A DNA stretch of 63,137 nt from an uncultured Sphingomonas sp. (lineage in GTDB: Bacteria; Pseudomonadota; Alphaproteobacteria; Sphingomonadales; Sphingomonadaceae), in NCBI RefSeq assembly GCF_913774285.1, contig NZ_CAJYHX010000030.1, forward strand, positions 1 to 63,137, in the 5' to 3' direction. Positions 45,102 to 53,536 of the stretch are shown here, piece by piece (position 1 is the first letter of the stretch; every line of letters begins with the position of its first letter). The translations under genes and the position numbers were made by a program. The notes under the pieces were generated by a model that saw nothing but the letters and a program-made list of their open reading frames with translations, did no database searches and had not been told where the DNA came from.

Positions 45102-45116
45102 GAACAAGAATGGAAC
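45102..45116. promoter_or_regulatory. LexA-type SOS box 2, between the -35 and -10 elements
   Basis: GAACAAGAATGGAAC is a second exact GAAC-N7-GAAC, 29 nt after the first. It occupies the spacer between TTGACG (45093-45098) and CATACA (45116-45121, 17-nt spacing). Bound LexA would block RNA polymerase. Confidence 0.78.
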
Positions 45117-45217
45117 ATACAGCGATCAGAACGCGACTGATGGAACAGGCGGGAGTCTCGGCAGTTCGAGGTTCTTGGGTTCCGCTGGGATCGGCGTTGA
45201 AGATCAGGAGCCGGGTA

Positions 45218-45439
45218 ATGACTGGATTCGCTGTCTTTTTTCTGTTCGGATCGGCTTTCACGGCCGCCGTCTGGACGCTCTACGCAAGCATTCATCCGCA
45301 ACTGCATCGCTTCGCCGAATTGTTCGGCATGGCGCGGCCGGTAGCGCTCCCCGCTCCGTCGCCGCGCCTGTCGCGCGTCAGGGTGCGAGCGGTCCCGGCA
45401 CGGATGCCGCGTCCGCGCCCGCAGCGCGCAGCCGCCTGA
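45218..45439 (+). CDS. Small single-pass membrane protein under probable LexA control
   Basis: A 73-residue protein. Residues about 3-25 form one transmembrane helix (MTGFAVFFLFGSAFTAAVWTLYA). The remainder is a Pro/Arg-rich basic tail (RVRVRAVPARMPRPRP). The ATG at 45218 has AGGAG 7 nt upstream. The frame is open to an ATG at 45110, but that precedes the predicted transcription start. Its last 62 nt overlap the 3' end of pssA on the other strand. The two LexA boxes suggest a damage-induced product. SidA of Caulobacter, a tiny LexA-controlled membrane inhibitor of division, is the nearest known analogue in style; I see no sequence match. Confidence 0.7.
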   Translation: MTGFAVFFLFGSAFTAAVWTLYASIHPQLHRFAELFGMARPVALPAPSPRLSRVRVRAVPARMPRPRPQRAAA

Positions 45440-46202
45440 TCCGGCGGTAGGAACGGATGCTGAAGGGGATGCTGGCGAGATAGGCGATCGCCACGATCGC
45501 CAGTGTCGTCCACGGTGCAGAGACCAAAGCTGCGGCGAGCGCCACGAGCACCGCGATCGCCTCGAAGCGGACATTCTGGCGCAGCCGGATCTTCGGGCCG
45601 AAGGTCGCGACGCTGGAGACCATCAGGATCGCGATCAGCACCGTCCACACGGCGATGACCACCGGTGCGCGCGTGATCGCCTCGCCGGTCCACAGCCAGA
45701 GATAGACGGGCGTGAGCGCCAGCGCCGCACCGGCCGGGGCCGGAACGCCGGTGAGGAAGCCCGCTGACTTGTGCGGCTGCTCGGCAAGGTCAATCTGCGC
45801 GTTGAAGCGGGCGAGCCGCAGCGCGCAAAACAGTGCGTGTAGCAGCGCGACCAGCCAGCCGAAGCGCCCCAGCGCCTGGAGCGACCAGAGATAGAGGATC
45901 AGCGCCGGCGCAACGCCGAACGAGATGGCGTCGGACAGGCTGTCGAGCTCGGCCCCGAAGCGGCTCTCGGCGCGCACCAGCCGGGCGATGCGCCCGTCGA
46001 TGCCGTCGAGCACGGCGGCGGCGAGCACCATCAGCACCGCCGCCTCCCAGTTGCCCAGGATGGCGAAGCGGATGCCGGTCAGGCCCGAACACAGGGCAAG
46101 CGCAGTGACGGCGTTGGGGAGCACCGCACGAAGCGGGATGCCGCGCGGCAGCGCCGGCCTGCGCCCCAACCCGCGCCCGATGCGCGGGCGACGATCGCTC
46201 AT
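45378..46202 (-). CDS. pssA: CDP-diacylglycerol-serine O-phosphatidyltransferase
   Basis: A 274-residue membrane enzyme making phosphatidylserine. The CDP-alcohol phosphatidyltransferase motif is complete: DGIDGRIARLVRAESRFGAELDSLSD. About seven to eight helices are seen. The ATG overlaps the psd stop (ATGA, 46199-46202). With psd and the methyltransferase across the gap, it forms a PS-PE-PC route. Confidence 0.96.
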   Translation of the reverse strand: MSDRRPRIGRGLGRRPALPRGIPLRAVLPNAVTALALCSGLTGIRFAILGNWEAAVLMVLAAAVLDGIDGRIARLVRAESRFGAELDSLSDAISFGVAPALILYLWSLQALGRFGWLVALLHALFCALRLARFNAQIDLAEQPHKSAGFLTGVPAPAGAALALTPVYLWLWTGEAITRAPVVIAVWTVLIAILMVSSVATFGPKIRLRQNVRFEAIAVLVALAAALVSAPWTTLAIVAIAYLASIPFSIRSYRRIRRLRAAGADAASVPGPLAP

Positions 46203-46927
46203 TGCGCCACCCCCGCGACACTCGGAAGGCCGCGGCGGGCGATGACCGTCTCGCCGGCGATGGTGCGCTGGCCGAGAACGACCTGCGCGCCATATTCCTC
46301 GGGCAGGAAGATATCGACGCGGCTGCCAAAGCGGATCAGGCCGACGCGCTGACCGGCCACGACCATGTCGCCCGGCTTGACGAAGGCGACGATGCGCCGC
46401 GCGACCAGCCCGGCGATCTGGGTGAAGCCGATACGCAGCCCGTCGCGATCCTCGACCACCAGGTGCTGGCGCTCATTCTCGTCGCTCGCCTTGTCGAGAT
46501 CGGCGTTCATGAACTTACCCGAGATATAGATGACGTGGCGGATCGTGCCGGTGATCGGCGTGCGGTTCACATGCACGTCGAACACGCTCATGAAGATCGA
46601 TACGCGCACCATCGGCGCGGTGCCGAGCGCGTGCGGGCCGGCGAGTTCTGGCGGCAAGGCCATGCGCTGGATCATCGTGACCAGGCCGTCGGCGGGGGAA
46701 ACGAGTACCCCCTCCTCCACCGGTGTGACGCGGACGGGGTCGCGGAAGAAGGCGGCAATGCCGAGCGTGAGGAACAGCAAAGGCCAGGTGAGGACGTCCC
46801 ACACCCACAGGCTCAGCAGTGCGACCGCGGCGGCGATCAGCACATATTTGCGGCCTTCGGGGTGGATATCGGGAAAACGCCACTTCACCGTCGAGGTACC
46901 GACCGGGGGCTTGTCGAGCGATGTCAT
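46199..46927 (-). CDS. psd: Phosphatidylserine decarboxylase proenzyme (short form)
   Basis: A 242-residue protein that self-cleaves at a Gly-Ser in IRFGSRVDIFLPE to create the pyruvoyl cofactor, then decarboxylates PS to PE. Two N-terminal hydrophobic helices, VSPADGLVTMI and the SVFDVHVNRTPI block are visible. The short type is common in alphaproteobacteria. Confidence 0.96.
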   Translation of the reverse strand: MTSLDKPPVGTSTVKWRFPDIHPEGRKYVLIAAAVALLSLWVWDVLTWPLLFLTLGIAAFFRDPVRVTPVEEGVLVSPADGLVTMIQRMALPPELAGPHALGTAPMVRVSIFMSVFDVHVNRTPITGTIRHVIYISGKFMNADLDKASDENERQHLVVEDRDGLRIGFTQIAGLVARRIVAFVKPGDMVVAGQRVGLIRFGSRVDIFLPEEYGAQVVLGQRTIAGETVIARRGLPSVAGVAQ

Positions 46928-47134
46928 GGCCGCAGATGTACCCGCGCAGCCGCCGATTTCCTAGCCACTCCTGCATGCCGTCCCCGCGCAGATAAAATCC
47001 GGGGCAACAAAGCGGCGCTCCGGCGTTGATGCCGTGGCCAGGATCGGGATGCTTTTCGACGACGGTCGCTTGCATATCCGTCGGAATTTGCGCAACCGAT
47101 GTCCCCGAAGCGTCATATTTTCGTAAGGAAGCCC

Positions 47135-47758
47135 ATGCCCCCTTCGACCGCCACCGCAAAACGCCGGAGTGCCCGTCGCACGCGTCCGGCCGGTGTGCCC
47201 TCGCCGACGATGTTCTTCCTGCAGCAGTTCCTCAAGCGCCCGGTGATGGTCGGCGCGGTCGCGCAGTCCTCGGGCCGGCTGATTCGCCGGATGTTGAGCA
47301 AGGTCGACTGGGGGAACACCAAGCTGTTCGTCGAATATGGCCCGGGCGTCGGCACCTTCAGCCGCCCGATCCTTGAGCGCCTCGGCGCCGACGGCAAGCT
47401 GATCGTGATCGACACCAACCCCGATTTCATCCGCTATCTGCGCCAGTCGATCGACGATCCGCGCTTCGTCGCGGTGCTCGGCTCGGCCGCCGATGTGCAG
47501 AAGATCGTGCGCGACAACGGCTTCGAGCAGGCCGACTATATCGCTTCGGGCCTGCCCTTCTCGACCCTGCCCGAGGGTGTCGGCGACGCGATCGCCAAGG
47601 CGACGCGCGACATCCTGCGGCCGGGCGGCGCGTTCCTGGTCTACCAGTACAACCCCAATGTCCGGAACTTCCTGACCCCGCACTGGGACAATATCGAGCA
47701 CGAGATGGAATGGTGGAACATCCCGCCAGCCCAGCTCTGGTGGGCCTGGAAGGACTAA
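47135..47758 (+). CDS. Phospholipid N-methyltransferase-like SAM enzyme
   Basis: A 207-residue class I methyltransferase. A basic N-terminus is followed by FLKRPVMVGAVAQSSGRLIRRM and the SAM loop VEYGPGVGTFSRPIL, then IDTNPDF, IASGLPFSTLP and a W-rich end (WWNIPPAQLWWAWKD). This is the PmtA pattern, which methylates PE toward phosphatidylcholine. The ATG at 47135 has AAGGA 5 nt upstream; an in-frame ATG at 47099 is the alternative. The divergent psd gene makes its substrate. Confidence 0.85.
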   Translation: MPPSTATAKRRSARRTRPAGVPSPTMFFLQQFLKRPVMVGAVAQSSGRLIRRMLSKVDWGNTKLFVEYGPGVGTFSRPILERLGADGKLIVIDTNPDFIRYLRQSIDDPRFVAVLGSAADVQKIVRDNGFEQADYIASGLPFSTLPEGVGDAIAKATRDILRPGGAFLVYQYNPNVRNFLTPHWDNIEHEMEWWNIPPAQLWWAWKD

Positions 47759-47779
47759 ACCGTCGCACGGACTTTGAAG

Positions 47780-47815
47780 AAAGGCGGCCATGGGGTTCCA
47801 CGGCCGCCTTTTTCT
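47780..47815. terminator. Bidirectional terminator between the methyltransferase and manD
   Basis: AAGGCGGCC and GGCCGCCTT pair, with an A-C mismatch and an inner TGG/CCA, closing a GGTT loop. The plus strand ends TTTTTC and the minus strand ends TTTCTTC. It suits two convergent genes. Confidence 0.85.
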
Positions 47816-47858
47816 TGGTCGAAGCAGCGGGGCGGCGGCAAGGCCGCCCCGGTACGGC

Positions 47859-49067
47859 TCACCAGTTCCACATCGTCCCGTCTTCGAGGCGGGCGACCGG
47901 CAGATAGGCCGGCTTGTACGGGTATTTCGCCGCCAGTTCCTCGTCGATGTCGACGCCGTGGCCGGGGGCCTCGCCGCAGAACAGATAGCCCTTGTCGAAG
48001 TGATAATCGTGCGGGAACACCGCATCGGTCTCTTCGGAGTGGCGCATATATTCCTGGATGCCGAAGTTCGGGACCCAGGTGTCGAAGTGGAGCGCGCAAC
48101 CCATCGTCACCGGCGACAGGTCGGTCGCACCATGGCACCCGGTGCGGACCTGATAGAGGCTGGCGAGATCGGCCAGGCGACGCAGATGCGTCAGGCCGCC
48201 GGCGCCGACCACAGTCGCGCGCAGATAGTCGATCAGCTGGTTCTGGATCAGATCCTTGGCGTCCCAGATCGTGTTGAAGATCTCGCCCACCGCCAGCGGG
48301 GTGACGGTGTGCTGGCGGATCAGCTTGAACGCTTCCTGGTTCTCGGCCGGGGTCACGTCCTCCAGCCAGAAGAGCTGGTAGGGCTCGAGCATCTTGCCGA
48401 GGTTCGCGGCTTCCTGCGGCGTGTAGCGGTGGTGGCCGTCATGCAGCAGGTGATGCTCGAAGCCATAGGTCGCGCGCAGCTTCTCGAACAGCTTGGGCAC
48501 ATAGTTGAGCGCCTTGCGCGTATCCCAGCCGGTGACCGAGGGCAGCGCGGCATCGGCGGGCTCGTAATACATGGTGCCGCGCCCGACGCCGTAGGCATCC
48601 TTGATGCCCGGCACGCCGGTCTGCGCGCGGATCGCCTTGTAGCCGAGGTCGATATACTTGCCGACCGCGTCGACGGTCTGCTCGATGTCGGCGCCGTTCG
48701 CGTGGCCATAGACCATCACGCCGTCGCGGCTGCGGCCGCCGAGCAGCTGGTAGACCGGCATGCCGGCCATCTTGCCCTTGATGTCCCAAAGCGCCATGTC
48801 GACCGCGGCGATCGCGCGCATCGTCACCGGGCCACGGCGCCAATAGGCCCCGCGATAGAGATACTGCCAGATATCCTCGATCCGGCGCGGGTCCATGCCG
48901 ATCAGGCAGGGGATGACATGGTCCTCGAGATACGAGACCACCGCCAGTTCGCGGCCGTTGAGCGTGCCGTCGCCGATGCCGTATACGCCCTGATCGGTGT
49001 GGATCTTCAGCGTCACGAAATTGCGGCCGGGGCAGGTCACGATAACCTTGGCCGAGACGATCTTCAT
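47859..49067 (-). CDS. manD: D-mannonate dehydratase, ManD family
   Basis: A 402-residue enolase-superfamily enzyme converting D-mannonate to 2-keto-3-deoxy-gluconate. Metal ligands are Asp210, Glu236 and Glu262 (LLHDGHHRY, FWLEDVTP, AVGEIFNT). The catalytic residues Arg147, Tyr159 and His212 match the numbering I recall for the Novosphingobium ManD. The ATG at 49067 has GAGG upstream. The other uronate genes are not adjacent, so its partners are elsewhere. Confidence 0.94.
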   Translation of the reverse strand: MKIVSAKVIVTCPGRNFVTLKIHTDQGVYGIGDGTLNGRELAVVSYLEDHVIPCLIGMDPRRIEDIWQYLYRGAYWRRGPVTMRAIAAVDMALWDIKGKMAGMPVYQLLGGRSRDGVMVYGHANGADIEQTVDAVGKYIDLGYKAIRAQTGVPGIKDAYGVGRGTMYYEPADAALPSVTGWDTRKALNYVPKLFEKLRATYGFEHHLLHDGHHRYTPQEAANLGKMLEPYQLFWLEDVTPAENQEAFKLIRQHTVTPLAVGEIFNTIWDAKDLIQNQLIDYLRATVVGAGGLTHLRRLADLASLYQVRTGCHGATDLSPVTMGCALHFDTWVPNFGIQEYMRHSEETDAVFPHDYHFDKGYLFCGEAPGHGVDIDEELAAKYPYKPAYLPVARLEDGTMWNW

Positions 49068-49207
49068 CGAGCTACCTCTATAGGCTGTTTGTTGCCGCTG
49101 GCCTGACCAATTCGCGCGCGCATGTCAAGAGATTGGCCAGACCTCCGGTGCATACCCTAGGCCGCTCAGTTTGAAATTTTCCTCAACGCCGACGGGTATG
49201 CCCCGGC

Positions 49208-50005
49208 TCAAAATGCCGGCTTGCCGTACACCTGCCGTGTGACCGGGTGGCTGCTGCTGAGGCCACCGTCGACCGCGATAGCCTGGCCGTTGACATAGCT
49301 GGCCGCATCGGAGGCGAGGAACAGCGCCACCTGGGCAATCTCCTCGGGTCGCCCCGCGCGCCGCAGCGGATTGAGCTGGCCGAGCCTATCCTCCTTGCCC
49401 TGTTCGCGGGCATAGTCGAAGGCGCGCTGGGTCATGCCGGTTTCGATCAGACCGGGGCAGATCGCATTGACGCGCACGCCCGAGGTGGCGAGCTGCTGGG
49501 CCGCGGTCTGCACCAGGTTGATCACGCCCGCCTTGGAGGCGGAATAGGGCGTGCCGCCCGCGCCTGAGCGAAGCCCGGCGACGCTCGCCGTGCACAGGAT
49601 CGCCCCGCCGCCACGTTCTACGATCCGCGGCGCCGCGTGCTTGATGGCAAGCGCCGGACCGATGAGATTGATCCGTAGCACTTCAGCCCAAAGTGCTACG
49701 TCGGCATCAAAAATGCCCGCAGTGCCGCCGGAGATCCCGGCATTGGCGTAGAAGATGTCGATCCCGCCGAACTGCTCACATGCAGTCTCAACAAGGCGCT
49801 GCATATCGCTCTCATTGCCTGCATCGACCTCGATCGCCAATGCGTCGTGGAGCCCGGCAATTGTCTCGTGAACGCCAGCGTCGCGATCGGTCGCCACCAC
49901 CTTAGCGCCGTGTGCAGCAAACGCCCGTACGGTCGCTCGGCCAATTCCGGACGCTGCACCCGTCACCACCGCGACCTTGCCGGTGAAATCGAACCCGCTG
50001 CTCAT
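49208..50005 (-). CDS. SDR-family oxidoreductase
   Basis: A 265-residue classical short-chain dehydrogenase. It has the VTGAASGIGRAT cofactor motif, ANAGIS, catalytic Ser in CTASVAGL, and the YSASK pair (TPYSASKAGV), with PG following. An acidic residue after beta-2 (ATDRD) favours NAD. The substrate is unknown. The ATG overlaps the phosphotransferase stop (ATGA). It is the last gene of the acyl-CoA operon. Confidence 0.92.
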   Translation of the reverse strand: MSSGFDFTGKVAVVTGAASGIGRATVRAFAAHGAKVVATDRDAGVHETIAGLHDALAIEVDAGNESDMQRLVETACEQFGGIDIFYANAGISGGTAGIFDADVALWAEVLRINLIGPALAIKHAAPRIVERGGGAILCTASVAGLRSGAGGTPYSASKAGVINLVQTAAQQLATSGVRVNAICPGLIETGMTQRAFDYAREQGKEDRLGQLNPLRRAGRPEEIAQVALFLASDAASYVNGQAIAVDGGLSSSHPVTRQVYGKPAF

Positions 50006-51018
50006 GCCCCTGCCCTTTGCGCGAAATGCCACGCCGTCGACGCCAGCCCCGGCAGCCGCTCGACCGTCTTGGCCGCCTGCGCGCTCGAGGCATTGCCGTC
50101 GAGCATCCGCTTCTTGATGCCCTGGACGATGCCGGTCAGGCGGAAGAGGTTGTAGGCGAAATACCAGTCGAGATCGGGGACGCCGTCCTGCCCGGTCGCG
50201 GCGCAGTAGCGCGCGACCATGTCCTCGATCGTCGGGATGCCCGTGTCCGGCCCGGCCAGCCCCTTCACGCCTGATCTGCCCTCCGGTTCGGTCACCCAGT
50301 TCATGAGGAAGTAGGAGAAATCGGCCAGCGGATCACCCAGCGTCGACAATTCCCAGTCGAGCACCGCCAGCACCTCCGGGCGATCGGCGGCGAAGATCAT
50401 GTTGTCGATGCGATAATCGCCATGGACGATGCTGGTCCGGGTCTGCGGCGGGACGGTGCGCGGCAGGAACTCGATCAGCGCCTCGACCTCCGGCAGGTCG
50501 TCGGTCTGGCTGGCGCGATACTGCCGCGTCCAGCGCTCGACCTGACGGGCAAAATAATTGCCCGGCTTGCCATAGTCGCCCAGGCCGACGGTTTGGGGGT
50601 CAATCCGGTGGAGCGCCGCGAGCGTGTCAACGATCGCCTCGTAGATCGCCGTGCGCTCGGCAGGCGCCATGTCCGGCAGCGATCCGTCCCAAAAGGTGCG
50701 GCCCTCCACCATCTCCATCAGGTAGAAGGGTGCGCCGATCACCTGCCGGTCCTCGCACAGCGCATAGGGCCGCGCGACCGGGAAGCCGGCGGGATGGAGC
50801 GCGGCGATCAGCCGATATTCGCGCTCGACCGCGTGCGCCGAGGGCAGGATCGTGCCGAACGGCTTGCGGCGGAGGACATAGGCTCCGCTAGCGCTTTCAA
50901 CACGATAGGTCGGGTTGCTTTGCCCCCCCGGGAACTTGGTGACAGTCACCGGCCCGGCAAATCCGGGGATCTGCGCCGAGGCCCAGCTGGCGAGGCGGGT
51001 TTCGTCGAGGTCGCTCAT
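50002..51018 (-). CDS. APH-like phosphotransferase of the acyl-CoA dehydrogenase-associated type
   Basis: A 338-residue kinase-fold protein. FPGGQSNPTYRV is the nucleotide loop, IVHGDYRIDNMIF the catalytic loop and LDWELSTLGDPLADFSY the metal motif. This subtype (ACAD10/11 N-terminal-like) commonly sits beside acyl-CoA dehydrogenases and may phosphorylate 4-hydroxyacyl-CoA. The ATG overlaps the alcohol dehydrogenase stop (ATGA). Confidence 0.9.
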   Translation of the reverse strand: MSDLDETRLASWASAQIPGFAGPVTVTKFPGGQSNPTYRVESASGAYVLRRKPFGTILPSAHAVEREYRLIAALHPAGFPVARPYALCEDRQVIGAPFYLMEMVEGRTFWDGSLPDMAPAERTAIYEAIVDTLAALHRIDPQTVGLGDYGKPGNYFARQVERWTRQYRASQTDDLPEVEALIEFLPRTVPPQTRTSIVHGDYRIDNMIFAADRPEVLAVLDWELSTLGDPLADFSYFLMNWVTEPEGRSGVKGLAGPDTGIPTIEDMVARYCAATGQDGVPDLDWYFAYNLFRLTGIVQGIKKRMLDGNASSAQAAKTVERLPGLASTAWHFAQRAGA

Positions 51019-52100
51019 GTGAAGGTGATCACGGAGCGGACGCTCGTGCCCTGTCGCAGCTTTTGCAGCGCCTCGTTGACCTGCGACAGCTGGATGCGCT
51101 CGGCGACCAGCGTGTCGAGGTCGAGCTTGCCGTCGAGATAGAGCTGTACCAAGCGCGGCATGTCGATCGGGAAGCGGGTGCTGCCGAGCAGCGAGCCCTG
51201 GATCTTCTTGCCGGTAAGGAAGGTATGGCCCGGCAGACTGACGCACTGCCCCGGTGCGATCATGCCGAGGATCGTCGCGGTGCCGCCGCGCCGGAGGATT
51301 TGCCAGGCGAGTTCCGCCGTCGCTGGTCTTCCGACGGCCTCGATCGCATAGTGCACCCCGCCGCCGGTTAGCGCGAGCACCTGCTTGGCAACGCCCTCCT
51401 GCGTGGGATCAAGCGAATGCGTCGCCCCCATCTTCTCGGCAAGCGCGCGCTTCTCGGGTACCGGGTCGAGCGCGAGGATCTGCCCGGCCCCAGCAATCTT
51501 GGCGGCGTTGATCGCCGCGAGTCCGATCCCGCCCGCGCCGATCACCGCCACGCTCTCGCCCGGCCGCAACCGGCTGTCGTTGAAGATCGATCCCGCCCCG
51601 GTGATCACCGCGCAGCCGAGCAGCGCGGCACGATCCAGCGGCATCTCCTTGCTTATCGCAACGCAGGCATTTTCGTGGACCAGCATCATCTCGGCGAAAG
51701 CGGAGAGGTTGAGGAACGGCGCGAGCGGCCTGCCATCGGTCAACTTCAGCCGCGGCTCGGCATCGGGAGGCCGCCGCGTCGAAGGATCGACGCAGAGCGA
51801 GGGCCGGCCGGTCACGCAATATTCGCATGACCCGCAGAATGCAGTGAGGAAGGTGATGACATGGTCGCCGGGCCGCAGATGCGCGACATCGGAGCCGACC
51901 GCCTCCACCACCCCCGCCGCCTCATGCCCCGGCACCGTCGGCACCGGATGCGGGAAGGCGCCGTCGACGAAGTGGAGATCGGAGCGGCACACGCCCACCG
52001 CCGCGGTGCGGATCAGCACCTCGCGCGGGCCGGGCTTGGAAACCTGCACCTCCTCGATAACGAGCGGCGTATTGGCCTCGAACAGGACGGCTGCTTTCAT
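51015..52100 (-). CDS. Zinc-dependent medium-chain alcohol dehydrogenase
   Basis: A 361-residue MDR enzyme. The catalytic zinc region begins VGVCRSDLHFVDG and PGHEAAGVVEAVG. The structural-zinc lobe CGSCEYCVTGRPSLC is complete. The Rossmann motif is VIGAGGIGLAAINAAKIAGA. It may oxidise hydroxyl intermediates of the same pathway. The ATG at 52100 is 13 nt after the acyl-CoA dehydrogenase stop. Confidence 0.93.
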   Translation of the reverse strand: MKAAVLFEANTPLVIEEVQVSKPGPREVLIRTAAVGVCRSDLHFVDGAFPHPVPTVPGHEAAGVVEAVGSDVAHLRPGDHVITFLTAFCGSCEYCVTGRPSLCVDPSTRRPPDAEPRLKLTDGRPLAPFLNLSAFAEMMLVHENACVAISKEMPLDRAALLGCAVITGAGSIFNDSRLRPGESVAVIGAGGIGLAAINAAKIAGAGQILALDPVPEKRALAEKMGATHSLDPTQEGVAKQVLALTGGGVHYAIEAVGRPATAELAWQILRRGGTATILGMIAPGQCVSLPGHTFLTGKKIQGSLLGSTRFPIDMPRLVQLYLDGKLDLDTLVAERIQLSQVNEALQKLRQGTSVRSVITFT

Positions 52101-52113
52101 CGCCCACGCCCTC

Positions 52114-53397
52114 CTAGCGGCTCACGCCGAGATCGCCGGAAGAGGCGCGGTCCGCCTTGAACTCGGCATATTTCCCGAACTCGGCGCGGGCGATCGCGCG
52201 GGCATGGACCTCGTCCGGACCATCCGCCAACCGAAGGGTGCGGACGCTGCCCCAGTTGTGCGCGAGGTCGAAATCGTCGCTGACCCCCGCCCCGCCATGC
52301 GCCTGGATGGCATCGTCGAGGATCTGCAGCGCCATGCTCGGCGCCTGCACCTTGATCATCGCGATCTCGAGCTGGGCGGCCTTGTTGCCGGCCTTGTCCA
52401 TCATGTCGGCTGCCTTGAGGCAGAGCAGCCGCGTCATCTCGATATCGATCCGCGCGCGGGCGATGCGCTGCTCCCAGATCGAATGATCGGAAATGCGCTT
52501 GCCGAACGCGACGCGGCTGACGAGGCGCTTGGCCATTGCCCCAATCGCCTCTTCCGCCACCCCGATCGTGCGCATGCAATGGTGGATGCGACCCGGCCCG
52601 AGCCGCCCCTGCGCGATCTCGAACCCGCGTCCTTCGCCGAGCAGCAGATTGTCGGCCGGCACCCGCACGTCACGCAGCACGATCTCGGCATGGCCATGGG
52701 GCGCGTGATCATACCCGAAAACCGAAAGCATCCGTTCTATGGTGACCCCGGGGGTGTCGAGCGGCACCAGGATCATGCTCTGCTGGGCATGCTTGGCGGC
52801 GCCGAAATCGGTCTTGCCCATCAGGATGGCGATCTTGCAGCGCGGATCGCCCGCGCCCGAAGACCACCATTTCCGCCCGTTGATTACATAATGATTGCCG
52901 TCGCGCTCGATCCGGGTCTCGATATTGGTGGCGTCGGACGAGGCGACCGCAGGCTCGGTCATCAGGAAGGCCGAGCGGATCTCACCGCGCATCAGCGGCG
53001 CCAGCCAGGCATCCTTCTGGCCCCTCGTGCCGTAGCGGTGGAGCACTTCCATATTGCCGGTATCGGGCGCCGAGCAGTTGAACACCTCCGACGCCCAGCC
53101 AACCCGACCCATCTCCTCGGCGCACAGCGCATATTCCAGATTGGTGAGCTGTTCGCCCTCGAAGACGAAGCTGTCGTCGACATGGGGGCGGCCCGACTGG
53201 GGCGGCATGAAGAAATTCCAAAGACCCGCGGCCTTGGCGCGTGCCTTGACCTCCTCCAGCACCGGATTGACCGACCAGCGCTCGCCCGCCGCGGCGGCGG
53301 CGCGATACGCGGCCTCGCGCGGTCGGATCTCGGCGTCTATGAAGGCCTTCACCCGGTCGCGGAAATGGGTTTCGCGCGCGTTCAGCGTGAAGTCCAT
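52114..53397 (-). CDS. Acyl-CoA dehydrogenase (ACAD10/11-like)
   Basis: A 427-residue flavoprotein. FLMTEPAVASSDATNIET and INGRKWWSSGAGDPRCK bind FAD and substrate. The C-terminal GRLGPGRIHHCMRTIG and QAHGGAGVSDDF mark the ACAD11-like branch. It is the first gene of the operon and is divergent from the double-TetR regulator. Confidence 0.94.
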   Translation of the reverse strand: MDFTLNARETHFRDRVKAFIDAEIRPREAAYRAAAAAGERWSVNPVLEEVKARAKAAGLWNFFMPPQSGRPHVDDSFVFEGEQLTNLEYALCAEEMGRVGWASEVFNCSAPDTGNMEVLHRYGTRGQKDAWLAPLMRGEIRSAFLMTEPAVASSDATNIETRIERDGNHYVINGRKWWSSGAGDPRCKIAILMGKTDFGAAKHAQQSMILVPLDTPGVTIERMLSVFGYDHAPHGHAEIVLRDVRVPADNLLLGEGRGFEIAQGRLGPGRIHHCMRTIGVAEEAIGAMAKRLVSRVAFGKRISDHSIWEQRIARARIDIEMTRLLCLKAADMMDKAGNKAAQLEIAMIKVQAPSMALQILDDAIQAHGGAGVSDDFDLAHNWGSVRTLRLADGPDEVHARAIARAEFGKYAEFKADRASSGDLGVSR

Positions 53398-53438
53398 GGC
53401 ATCGCTCTCCTGTCGTTCTTTGGAGGCAGCCTAGCCCG

Positions 53439-53454
53439 TACCCGATATTCGGTA
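53439..53454. promoter_or_regulatory. Candidate operator for the double-TetR regulator
   Basis: TACCCGATATTCGGTA is an imperfect 16-bp palindrome (6 of 8 pairs), 41 nt before the acyl-CoA dehydrogenase ATG. A TACCGA half-site recurs at 53483-53488. Confidence 0.5.
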
Positions 53455-53536
53455 AAGGGCGCCGCCCGATCAAATTCCCGCATACCGAGAGCAAAAAACC
53501 ATTTGGGCGCGCCACGGAAACGGCTAAGCTGAGGGG

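Noticed and set aside
45129..45146. Third GAAC pair near the LexA boxes
   Set aside because: The two GAAC copies are 14 nt apart rather than 11, so it does not fit GAAC-N7-GAAC.
45110..45217. Longer N-terminus for the LexA-linked small protein
   Set aside because: The ATG at 45110 lies inside LexA box 2 and before the predicted transcript start; the AGGAG-backed ATG at 45218 is better.
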